Below, in pieces: positions 1 to 10,101 of a stretch of DNA of 64,000 bases. Source of the stretch: Prosthecobacter sp. (lineage in GTDB: Bacteria; Verrucomicrobiota; Verrucomicrobiia; Verrucomicrobiales; Verrucomicrobiaceae). The notes below the pieces were generated by a model. It did no database searches and was not told the origin of the DNA. It saw only the letters and a program-made list of their open reading frames with translations. A program made the translations under genes and the position numbers. Each line of letters begins with the position of its first letter. Position 1 is the first letter of the stretch. Location of the stretch: contig JAIPJY010000020.1 in the NCBI GenBank assembly GCA_021733925.1, forward strand, positions 1 to 64,000, in the 5' to 3' direction.

Positions 1-114
1 AACAGCGTGATCCAGCAGATCAAGGCGGCCGCACGAGGCTTTCGCAGCTTCGCGAGCTACCGCCGTCGCATCCTGTTCTTCTGCGGCAAACTTGACCTCA
101 AACCCGTCCTCTAA
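1..114 (+). CDS. Transposase, C-terminal fragment (ISL3-like)
   Basis: This is an open frame from base 1 to a TAA at 112-114, giving 37 residues. It includes ARGFRSFASYRRRILFFCGK, followed by LDLKPVL. The pattern 'aromatic-rich R-I-FF-GKL-L' is typical of the C-terminus of ISL3 (IS204/IS1001/IS1165) transposases, which excise and insert DNA through a DDE active site located upstream of this fragment. The gene starts outside the window, so the catalytic residues cannot be checked. The assignment rests on the C-terminal motif plus the adjoining inverted-repeat-like end. Confidence 0.55.
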   Translation, partial: NSVIQQIKAAARGFRSFASYRRRILFFCGKLDLKPVL

Positions 115-138
115 TCACACGACAATCCCCGAAGAACC
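1..138 (+). mobile_element. 3' end of an ISL3-like insertion sequence (left part outside window)
   Basis: The segment holds the last 37 codons of a transposase followed by 24 bases ending in CAATCCCCGAAGAACC. Read inward from the end this is GGTTCTTCGGGGATTG, which resembles the terminal inverted repeats of the ISL3 family (GG-TCTT--GGATT pattern). The host reading frame on the other strand (Sel1-repeat gene) is broken exactly at this boundary, which supports position 138 as the element's outer end. ISL3 elements usually make 8-bp target duplications; the candidate copy here would be TAATAACA at 139-146, but the other end is not in the window. Confidence 0.6.
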
Positions 139-287
139 TAATAACACATTCCAAGCTTCCATTGCGAGTCGGCGTCACCTGCCTGTGCACTACGTTGAAG
201 CACTTCGAGGTTTATGGTGCTCTCAGCTGCAGGTGTGGCAGATGAAAAACAAATAATTGTCGAAATCAAGATCCAAAGGAATTTCAT
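138..287 (-). pseudogene. Sel1-repeat secreted protein, truncated by the insertion sequence
   Basis: The frame starts with a clear signal peptide (MKFLWILISTIICFSSATPA) and continues into LEVLQRSAQAGDADSQWKLG. That is the beginning of a Sel1/TPR-like repeat (consensus A--GD--AQ--LG--Y--G). After MCY the frame meets a TAG whose last base belongs to the insertion-sequence end at 138. The rest of the gene is missing, so this is a 5' remnant. Sel1 proteins are usually periplasmic or envelope scaffold proteins with many repeats. The ATG at 287 is preferred over the longer frame to 359 because it gives a proper signal sequence. Confidence 0.6.
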
Positions 288-407
288 TCTGGTGATAAGA
301 TGAAACCGCGACTCAGTGGGGATTAAACGAGGGTTAATACATAAGAAATTAAAGCTCATGACATTAAGACGCTAGGTCATTTGTTGCTATTAAATTGTAG
401 AGGCATA

Positions 408-686
408 ATGTGTATTATGGATTCCTCTGGAAAAACAATTGGTGCGCAAGTGACTTCTATTGATGAGGTTGGAGATGGCTTTTTTGTTAACCTGAGATGG
501 GACAGCAACGAAATTCCTTCAATCTTAAAACGTAGGCCTTCATTCACCGACTTTGACTTTGAGGTTTTGGGAGATGTCTTGAAAGGCGCTCCCCTTTATC
601 CAAATGAAGATCGCGTGTTTGTCTCGGGATCTTGCCAACGCAAGATTGGAGATCGAATCCCTTTGAGAAAAGTCTACTTGGGCTAA
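408..686 (+). CDS. Hypothetical protein, AT-rich
   Basis: This is a 92-residue frame starting MCIMDSSGKTIGAQVTSIDE; a longer start at 381 is possible. AGAGG lies six bases upstream of the ATG at 408, which favours that start. No signal peptide, membrane segment or known motif is visible. Base composition is clearly lower in GC than the nrd genes, as expected for an accessory gene near an insertion sequence. Just after its stop a second frame (667-810) stays open and reads like protein, so the gene may be frameshifted. Function unknown. Confidence 0.4.
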   Translation: MCIMDSSGKTIGAQVTSIDEVGDGFFVNLRWDSNEIPSILKRRPSFTDFDFEVLGDVLKGAPLYPNEDRVFVSGSCQRKIGDRIPLRKVYLG

Positions 687-840
687 TGAAGACATAATCC
701 AAAAAAATGTCGCCACGTTCGTCGATTCAACAAGAATCGGCTTCGAGAAGTCTCCTCCTCACCTGCTCGTTTCAGGTGATTCTTCGGAGCAGATCGGTTG
801 GATCACTTAACGGCGAGAAGTCATAAGAAGAATTTCACCA

Positions 841-868
841 TAACGGCGGACCACGTGGTCCGCCGTTA
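841..868 (-). terminator. Perfect 28-bp palindrome downstream of nrdA
   Basis: TAACGGCGGACCAC and its exact reverse complement follow one another without a gap, 25 bases past the nrdA stop. On the minus strand the stem is followed by a T-rich stretch (ATTCTTCTTATGAC), consistent with a transcription terminator for the nrdBA transcript. It lacks a classical unbroken T tract, so it could instead be a protein-binding site. Confidence 0.5.
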
Positions 869-892
869 ACGAGATGAGAAACTAAATGTGGC

Positions 893-4216
<3,324 letters not shown>

Positions 4217-4350
4217 GGCGGGAGGTCCAAGCTTTGAGTTTAACGTGAGCAGTTGATTAACGGAAATGAACGAATTGAGCAGATGAAAAGGCCACCGGGC
4301 AGTCCCAGCGAAAAGTCGGCCAGCAATGGAGAATTAAAGGTCGGGAAGAA

Positions 4351-5433
4351 TTAAAGGTCGTCGTCGGAACAGGCCTCAAGCGCGGAGGACTTCTGGTAGT
4401 CGGTCACCTTGCCTTCGAAGAAATTTTGTTCTTTCTTGATGTCCATCAGCTCCGCCAGCCATGGCAGCGGGTTGGTGATGCCCGGGTTCAGTGCCGGGAG
4501 ACCGCAGCCGTCCAGACGACGGTCAGCGATGTAGTCGGTGTAGCGCTCAAATTCTTCCGCGCTCAGGCCCACGGCGTTCACGGGCAGGCAGTCACGGATG
4601 AATTCCTTCTCCAGCGCCACGCCTTCGCGCATGATGTTGAGCAGCTCCTCGCGGAAGTCAGCGGTCCAGATGTCGGGGTTCTCCTCGATCAGATCCATGA
4701 ACAGATTGCGGAAGACTTCGATGTGGTTCGACTCATCGCGCAGCGTGTAGCGGAACATCTGGCCGATGCCGGGGAACTTGTTCTGGCGGTACAGGCTCAG
4801 GATCATGCCGAAGAGGCCGTAGAACTGCGTGCCTTCCATGCACTGGCCGAAGACGAAGATGTTCTTGGCCAGGAGCTGCTTGTTCTCGAGCAGCGTGAGA
4901 TCGAGGTCGCGGCGCAGGTTGTTGGAGTGCTTGGTGACGAACTCGTTTTTTCTCACGATCGTCGGGATCTGCTCAAACATCGCCTCGCACTCATGGGGGT
5001 TGATGCCCAGGGAGGAAATCATGTACAGCAGGGAATCCGCATGGATGTTCTCCTCATGGGCATGGCGGCCCAGGACGAGCTTCAGTTCGGGGGCGGTCAC
5101 CAGCTCGCGCACCACGTGCTGCACATTGTCACCCACGATGCCTTCGGCGGCGCTGAAGTAGCCGATGCCCATCATGATGATCCAGCGTTCGTTCTGGGAG
5201 ACATCGTTGGAACGCCATTGTTCCACATCCTTCTGCATCTGAATGTCTTCCGGCTCCCAGTGGTTGGCCTTCATGATCCGATATAGGTCATAAGCCCACT
5301 GATATTTCAGCGGGAGGAGGTTGAAGGTCATGCTCTTACGACCATTGATCACCTTCTTGGCTGCAAAGGCAGCTTCAGCTTTGTCTTGATCGAGTGGGAA
5401 CTCGCGATTGCCAATCTTGTAGATCTTTTCCAT
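4351..5433 (-). CDS. nrdB: Ribonucleoside-diphosphate reductase, beta subunit without radical tyrosine (class Ic/Id-like)
   Basis: This is the ferritin-like radical-generating subunit, 360 residues. Metal ligands are visible as E97 (YFSAAEGIVGDN), E128 and H131 (HEENIHADSLLY), E200 (CMEGTQFYG), E234 and H237 (RDESNHIEV). Two positions depart from the E. coli type: the first ligand is Glu rather than Asp, and the residue four after H131, where the tyrosyl radical normally sits, is L135. Chlamydia trachomatis NrdB, the Mn/Fe class Ic enzyme, also has Glu at the first site and Phe instead of Tyr. The tail ends in acidic residues (CSDDDL), suited to docking on NrdA. Two NrdR-like boxes lie upstream. 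Confidence 0.94.
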   Translation of the reverse strand: MEKIYKIGNREFPLDQDKAEAAFAAKKVINGRKSMTFNLLPLKYQWAYDLYRIMKANHWEPEDIQMQKDVEQWRSNDVSQNERWIIMMGIGYFSAAEGIVGDNVQHVVRELVTAPELKLVLGRHAHEENIHADSLLYMISSLGINPHECEAMFEQIPTIVRKNEFVTKHSNNLRRDLDLTLLENKQLLAKNIFVFGQCMEGTQFYGLFGMILSLYRQNKFPGIGQMFRYTLRDESNHIEVFRNLFMDLIEENPDIWTADFREELLNIMREGVALEKEFIRDCLPVNAVGLSAEEFERYTDYIADRRLDGCGLPALNPGITNPLPWLAELMDIKKEQNFFEGKVTDYQKSSALEACSDDDL

Positions 5434-5500
5434 GACGAATTCGTTGCAGAGTGAAGGGTGTTTATTTGATTTTTCGCGAAAATGAACGAGAATTCGGCTA

Positions 5501-5558
5501 ACACTATAAATACTAGATCTTGCGTGTGCCGAGGCGGATCATGCACAAGATATTGTGT
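5501..5558 (-). promoter_or_regulatory. Tandem NrdR-like boxes upstream of nrdB
   Basis: Box A at 5543-5558 is GCACAAGATATTGTGT and matches the published NrdR consensus ACACWATATATWGTGT at 14 of 16 positions. Box B at 5501-5516 is ACACTATAAATACTAG and matches at 12 of 16. Their starts are 42 bp apart, which is four helical turns, as expected for cooperative binding on one face of DNA. They lie 68 to 125 bp upstream of the nrdB start. The remaining sequence from 5434 to 5799 is AT-rich with no gene; it should hold the nrdB promoter and that of the divergent amidase gene. Confidence 0.7.
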
Positions 5559-5799
5559 TCTGGCGAGATTTTTTTCCCAGCCATTGTGCAAAAATGCGTT
5601 TCACATCGTAGATTCAAGGGTTCCACGGCGAAAAAATTTTTCTCGCGTCAAAATGCCGACCGTGAAGAGCGGAATTGAGAATCTTTGCAGCCTTGCCCGA
5701 TAGCGCCAAAAACCAGGGGAAACCAAAAAATACCTAGAACTCGCTAACGACATGGGGCCGGAAGCGGGTCTTGTCACGTATTCTGCTCATGTTGAACCT

Positions 5800-6447
5800 A
5801 TGAAATTCAGTCAAATCACCCATGGCCTGCTGGTCGCCTTCCTCCTGAACTCCTGTGCGATCGATGTTCCACAGAAGGGCACGCCGCCCGGTGTCACCGT
5901 AGATTTGGTGCCGAATGGCCGCTACGCACGCCGGCAGCACCGGCCCATGCGGCCCACCTACATCACCATCCACGCCACGGAGAACTATGCGCGGGGAAGC
6001 GGAGCCTACGCCCATGCCCAGATGCTCAAAACCGGCTCAATCAAAGGCCGGCACAATGCCATCGGCTACATTGGCTGGCATTTCACCGTGGATGACCACT
6101 CCATCTATCAAAGCATGCCCACCAATGAGCGCGGCGAACACGCCGACTATGACGGGAAGGGCAATCGCAGCTCCATCGGCATCGAAATGTGTGAAAACCG
6201 TGGCAATAACCGGACTCGAACCCTGGACAAAACAGCACGTCTCACCGCCTGGCTCATGAAGGAGCATGGTATTCCGCTGAGCCACGTCGTTCCGCACCAG
6301 CACTGGCTGATGATCCGCCACGATGACCACCGCAATCTCGGCCACAAGAACTGCCCGCATTTCCTGATGGAGCATGGCCGCCCCGGCGCAAAATGGCAGG
6401 CGTTCCTCAACAAAATCGCGGCGTATCGGCGTGCATTGGGAAATTAA
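5800..6447 (+). CDS. N-acetylmuramoyl-L-alanine amidase (Amidase_2), predicted lipoprotein
   Basis: Zinc amidase of the AmpD/PGRP fold that cleaves the bond between N-acetylmuramic acid and the stem peptide. The chosen start gives a lipoprotein signal (MKFSQITHGLLVAFLLNSC), so the mature enzyme would be envelope-anchored; the upstream ATG at 5752 would bury this signal. Zinc-binding motifs are YITIHATEN (first His), HVVPHQHW (second His) and GHKNCP (third ligand region), and the GIEMCEN strand is also family-typical. At 215 residues it is close to a single catalytic domain with no cell-wall-binding repeat. The next gene starts 42 bp downstream on the same strand. Confidence 0.88.
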   Translation: MKFSQITHGLLVAFLLNSCAIDVPQKGTPPGVTVDLVPNGRYARRQHRPMRPTYITIHATENYARGSGAYAHAQMLKTGSIKGRHNAIGYIGWHFTVDDHSIYQSMPTNERGEHADYDGKGNRSSIGIEMCENRGNNRTRTLDKTARLTAWLMKEHGIPLSHVVPHQHWLMIRHDDHRNLGHKNCPHFLMEHGRPGAKWQAFLNKIAAYRRALGN

Positions 6448-6488
6448 ATACCTTGCCACCTCAGCCACCCCACGCTGGAGTCAGGCGC

Positions 6489-7895
6489 ATGGCTCAAAAT
6501 TTCGACGCTCTTCGTCTAGCACTCCAACATTCGCCCGACAACGCGCCGCTGCTGATGCTTTTTGCAGACGCCTGCCTGGATGACGGCCTGCTGGATGAGG
6601 CAGAGCAGAGCTTTCAGCGCGTGCTCAAAGACGACCCTGCCCATGCGGACGCCCGACTGGGCCTCGCCCACGTCGCTTTGCTGCAAGGCAAGACCTCGCA
6701 GGCGGCGGTGCGCGCCGAGCAGATCGTGTCTGACACACCCACCTGTGCCGCCGCCTACCTGCTCCTCGCACGCATTCACATCACCGAGGGCGATCTGCCG
6801 AAGGCCCGGGCGATGTATGACAAGGGCATCGCCTTGAACCGCTCTCTGGCAGATCCTGGCATTGAAAAAGACCTCCATGGCATCAAGTCCTCCGGGGATG
6901 ATGGCTCCGGCCGCAAGCGTGGCGCCATGACGTCCAGCGGCACTCTCATCGAGTCGGTGGAGGAGGACAAAGACGATGATGAAGGCCATCCACGCGGCGG
7001 CGCTGCCTTCGATCTCGGGCTGGCTGACTTTGGCAAGCCAGAGCTCAATTTCTCCGGCGTCGGCGGCATGGAGGCGCTGAAGGAAGAGATCCGCATGAAG
7101 ATCATTTATCCGCTGCAGCATGCGGAGCTGTTCAAGGCCTACGACAAGAAAGTCGGCGGCGGCGTGCTGCTGTACGGCCCGCCCGGCGTGGGCAAGACGC
7201 TGATCAGCAAGGCCACCGCCGGCGAGATCAATGCCAACTTCATCGCCCTGGGCCTGCACCAGATTCTCGACATGTGGATCGGCGGCTCGGAGAAAAACAT
7301 GCACGAGGTCTTTGAACTCGCCCGCAAGAACGCGCCCAGCATTCTGTTCTTCGATGAAGTGGATGCGCTCGCGGCAGACCGCCGGGATCTGCGCCAAAGC
7401 GCCGGCCGCAATCTCATCAACGCCTTCCTCTCTGAGATGGATGGCGCGGAGTCCAACAACGATGGCGTGCTCATCCTCGGTGCCACGAATGCCCCCTGGC
7501 ACATCGACCCTGCCTTTCGACGTCCGGGCCGCTTTGACCGCACCTTGTTTGTGCCCCCGCCAGATGAGGCTGGCCGCGCGGCCATCATCGAGGTCATGGC
7601 GAAGAGCAAACCGATTGGTGAACTTGATCCACGCGCCCTCGCCAAAAAAACCGAGGGCTTCTCCGGCGCGGATCTCAAGGCGGTCTTTGATCTCGCCACG
7701 GAAGACGTGATGAACGAAGTCATGCGCACCGGCAAGGTCATCCCGCTGACCACGAAGGATCTCATCAAAGCCGCAGGCCGTCACAAGGCCACGACGAAGG
7801 CCTGGTTCGAGAGCGCGAAAAATTACGCGATGTATTCCAACCAAAGCGGCTTCTACGATGACGTGTTGAAGCATCTCGGCCTCTTGAAGCGCTGA
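6489..7895 (+). CDS. TPR-AAA ATPase
   Basis: 468 residues. Residues 1-125 form about three TPR-like helical repeats (SPDNAPLLMLFADACLDDG, DDPAHADARLGLAHVALLQG). A charged linker follows (VEEDKDDDEG), then one classical AAA module of the CDC48/FtsH/SpoVK kind from about residue 185. It has FSGVGGMEALKEEI, Walker A GPPGVGKT, Walker B ILFFDEVDAL and the second region of homology ending in PAFRRPGRFDR. Such ATPases remodel or unfold protein partners. The ATG at 6489 is preceded by GGAGTCAGG. The next gene, also TPR-containing, starts 15 bp downstream, so the two probably work together. No protease domain or membrane segment is present. Confidence 0.85.
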   Translation: MAQNFDALRLALQHSPDNAPLLMLFADACLDDGLLDEAEQSFQRVLKDDPAHADARLGLAHVALLQGKTSQAAVRAEQIVSDTPTCAAAYLLLARIHITEGDLPKARAMYDKGIALNRSLADPGIEKDLHGIKSSGDDGSGRKRGAMTSSGTLIESVEEDKDDDEGHPRGGAAFDLGLADFGKPELNFSGVGGMEALKEEIRMKIIYPLQHAELFKAYDKKVGGGVLLYGPPGVGKTLISKATAGEINANFIALGLHQILDMWIGGSEKNMHEVFELARKNAPSILFFDEVDALAADRRDLRQSAGRNLINAFLSEMDGAESNNDGVLILGATNAPWHIDPAFRRPGRFDRTLFVPPPDEAGRAAIIEVMAKSKPIGELDPRALAKKTEGFSGADLKAVFDLATEDVMNEVMRTGKVIPLTTKDLIKAAGRHKATTKAWFESAKNYAMYSNQSGFYDDVLKHLGLLKR

Positions 7896-7909
7896 ACTCC
7901 TGACGGCGC

Positions 7910-9205
7910 ATGTCTGACGAATTTCATCCCTCCCCAGATGCCGCCTTTGCACGTGGCCGCCTGCTGCAAAGCCAGCACCGCACGCACGACGCCATCGCCT
8001 GTTACAAGCAGGCGCTCGAGCTCGATGCGCATCACACGCTCAGCTACATCATGCTCGCGCTGTGCTGGATGCACGAGGATGATACTGCGCCGAAATCGAT
8101 CGATGCGGCCCAGCGTGCGGTGGCGCTTGAGCCGGAAAATGCCTTCGCCCGCAGCGTCCTGGCGCTCGCATTAAACGCGAATGCCAAAGACGGCCAGACG
8201 GCTGCGGTCAAAGCGGCGCTGCAGCATGCTGAAGAAGCGGTGAATCTCGATCCCGACAGCGATTTCAGCCATGCCGTGCTCGCACGCCTGCACCTGCGCC
8301 TGCGTGATTATCCGAAAGCGGAAGCCTCCGCCCGTGCCGCGCTCTCGCTCGACACCGAGAACACCATGGCGGCCGAGGTGCTCTCCGCCGCGCTGCTGCT
8401 GCAGAAGAAGGACGGCGACAATCAGGACCTCATCAAATACCAGCTGGAGCGCAATGCCGAAGACGACAGCGCGCACACCAGCGCGGGCTGGATGGCCGTG
8501 ATGAAGGGGGATCACAAAAAAGCCAACGAGCATTTCGTCGAAGCTCTGCGGCTGAACCCCATGAATGAAAACGCGCGGCTGGGACTCATCGAGTCCTTCC
8601 GTGCACGGTCATGGCCGTACCGCCTGCAGCTGAAGTTTGCGCACTTCATGAACCAGTTCACGGAAGGCCGGCAGACCGCCATCATGCTCGGCGGTTTTAT
8701 CTGCTACAGGGTCCTCAGCAGCTATCTCAAGACCGTCTCGCCCATCCTCGCCTCGGTCGTCATCGGTGCATGGCTGGTGTTCGTGCTGTGGGCGCATCTG
8801 GCGCGCGGATTCAGCTCGGCTTTCATTGTGATGGATCGTTTCGCACGGCAGGCGCTGCGCCCACGCGAGTATTGGGAGGGCGTGGTGGTGGGCGGGCTGA
8901 TCTTTGCCGCCATCTCCAGCCTCGTGCTCGGCTTTGCGTGGCATCTGGGGGCCGAGGGCAGCTTTGCCGCCCTGGTTTGCATCTTCGCCGCCGTGGTCAA
9001 CGCCGCCGCCTTCACCAATGACCACTGGATTGGCCGCCACGTCTATGGCGTGGCCGCCGCGCTGGCCGGTGTGGGCGCTCTCTACTCCACCTTGGATGTC
9101 TTTGCCGATCTGCGCCTGCCCTTCGCCGGAGAATTCGGTAGCCTTGCCCTCCTGCTCGGCGTCGCAGCCACCTGGCTGCGCGGCTTTGGCGTGTGGTATC
9201 GGTGA
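7910..9205 (+). CDS. TPR protein with C-terminal membrane domain
   Basis: 431 residues. Roughly the first 230 are TPR units (YKQALELDAHHTLSYIMLAL, AVALEPENAFARSVLALALN, AVNLDPDSDFSHAVLARLHL, AEASARAALSLDTENTMAAE). The remainder has about four to five hydrophobic spans, such as GGFICYRVLSSYL, LASVVIGAWLVFVLWAHLA, GVVVGGLIFAAISSLVLGFAW and AALVCIFAAVVNAAAF. This fits a membrane-anchored TPR scaffold. It starts 15 bp after the TPR-AAA ATPase stop, so the two are almost certainly cotranscribed. No enzymatic motif is visible, and the function is unknown. Confidence 0.8.
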   Translation: MSDEFHPSPDAAFARGRLLQSQHRTHDAIACYKQALELDAHHTLSYIMLALCWMHEDDTAPKSIDAAQRAVALEPENAFARSVLALALNANAKDGQTAAVKAALQHAEEAVNLDPDSDFSHAVLARLHLRLRDYPKAEASARAALSLDTENTMAAEVLSAALLLQKKDGDNQDLIKYQLERNAEDDSAHTSAGWMAVMKGDHKKANEHFVEALRLNPMNENARLGLIESFRARSWPYRLQLKFAHFMNQFTEGRQTAIMLGGFICYRVLSSYLKTVSPILASVVIGAWLVFVLWAHLARGFSSAFIVMDRFARQALRPREYWEGVVVGGLIFAAISSLVLGFAWHLGAEGSFAALVCIFAAVVNAAAFTNDHWIGRHVYGVAAALAGVGALYSTLDVFADLRLPFAGEFGSLALLLGVAATWLRGFGVWYR

Positions 9206-9209
9206 GGAG

Positions 9210-9267
9210 GATCACTTCTTCATCAAATACGCAAAGAAGTCCTTCAGATCCGCGTCGCTCATGCCGG
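9210..9267. repeat. Direct repeat, left copy (duplicated 3' end of haem-protein gene)
   Basis: These 58 bp are identical to 10044-10101 except for three substitutions. On the minus strand the segment encodes MSDADLKDFFAYLMKK plus a stop, the C-terminus of the haem protein at 10046-13090, but nothing upstream of it matches that gene. Together with the right copy it brackets the toxin-antitoxin pair. Confidence 0.9.
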
Positions 9268-9311
9268 GAAAAGTGGCTTGTGAGTCAGGACCTCTCGGGT
9301 ATCTTTTTGAA

Positions 9312-9548
9312 GTGAGTGCCCGTGACCTATTGCTGCAAGTCAAAGCTCTGCCCCCGGCCGAGCAGCGTTGCTTCATGGACGCCGTGATGGATTTTGATGC
9401 CGCCATGCACGTGCCTTCCGCTCCAATGCAGATTCCTGATTTTGAGGCGTACTGGGAACGTCTGCATGTGCTTGGCATGCCACGGTGGACGGCTGAGCAG
9501 ACTGCAGGGCTGGACCGTTGGCTCGCCGGTGAAGAAGATGCCGCATGA
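9312..9548 (+). CDS. Putative antitoxin of a VapBC-type pair
   Basis: Small acidic protein, about 78 residues if translated from GTG at 9312; an ATG at 9261 in the same frame would lengthen it into the flanking repeat. The sequence VSARDLLLQVKALPPAEQRC, followed by FMDAVMDFDA, resembles N-termini of small antitoxins partnered with PIN toxins. A tail with WTAEQTAGLDRWLAGEED follows. The stop overlaps the toxin start (ATGA), the usual coupled arrangement in which the labile antitoxin is made first and represses its own operon. No standard DNA-binding fold can be named with confidence, so the call rests mainly on context. Confidence 0.6.
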   Translation: MSARDLLLQVKALPPAEQRCFMDAVMDFDAAMHVPSAPMQIPDFEAYWERLHVLGMPRWTAEQTAGLDRWLAGEEDAA

Positions 9549-10018
9549 TTCCTTACGCGGACACCAACTATTTGACCCGCCTCTACCTGGAGCTTGAAGG
9601 CGCTGAAAAAGCCAGAGGTTGGGCAAAAGAAGCGGCGTTGCAGGCAGCGGCACCTTTGCCGGTAACCTGGCTTACGGAGCTGGAGTTGATCAACGCCTTT
9701 CAGCGCTGTGTTTTCGTCACCCGAACGGAGGGGCGTCTGCGGGTGACTTCCGAATTTGCAGGTGCCGCCCAGCAGGAATTTCGTGATGCATTGAGTGCAG
9801 GGCAGTTTTTGCGCCCAGCTCTGGTGCCCTATTCTCGGCTAAAAGAAAAATTCGAAGAACTGTCGCTGCGTCACACCGCAGCACATGGATATCGCACCTA
9901 CGATCTCCTGCACGTAGCTTTCGCGCTGCTGCTGGGATGTGACACATTTTGGAGCTTTGATGTCAAGGCACTCCAACTCGCCGCTTTGGAAGGCCTGCGA
10001 GTTCCTGAGCTTCAGTGA
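9545..10018 (+). CDS. PIN-domain ribonuclease toxin (VapC-like)
   Basis: 157 residues, the size of a single PIN domain. The metal-binding acidic residues fall where expected: Asp in MIPYADTNYLTRLYLE, Glu in WLTELELINAF, Asp in YRTYDLLHVAFALLLG and the final Asp in TFWSFD. VapC toxins cut RNA (tRNA or rRNA loops) and are held inactive by the cognate antitoxin encoded just upstream. The ATG overlaps the antitoxin stop by four bases. The pair sits inside a segment bounded by 58-bp direct repeats, so it looks acquired. Confidence 0.85.
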   Translation: MIPYADTNYLTRLYLELEGAEKARGWAKEAALQAAAPLPVTWLTELELINAFQRCVFVTRTEGRLRVTSEFAGAAQQEFRDALSAGQFLRPALVPYSRLKEKFEELSLRHTAAHGYRTYDLLHVAFALLLGCDTFWSFDVKALQLAALEGLRVPELQ

Positions 10019-10043
10019 TGGGCTGAAGCCCCCTGAGGCGCAA

Positions 10044-10101
10044 GATCACTTCTTCATCAGATACGCAAAGAAGTCCTTCAAATCCGCATCGCTCATGCCG
10101 G
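10044..10101. repeat. Direct repeat, right copy (native 3' end of haem-protein gene)
   Basis: 55 of 58 bases match 9210-9267. This copy includes the functional end and stop codon of the haem-protein gene that begins at 13090. The two copies are offset by 834 bp, and the interval is filled by the toxin-antitoxin pair. Confidence 0.9.

Noticed and set aside
841-868. Palindrome considered as part of a repeat array
   Set aside because: Single copy with no spacers; best seen as a terminator or binding site.
8611-9021. Overlapping frames inside the TPR membrane gene
   Set aside because: Alternative frames of a clear coding sequence.
9212-9478. 88-residue minus-strand frame containing the haem-protein C-terminus
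   Set aside because: Only the last 16 to 17 residues match the haem protein; the rest is antisense to the antitoxin gene.
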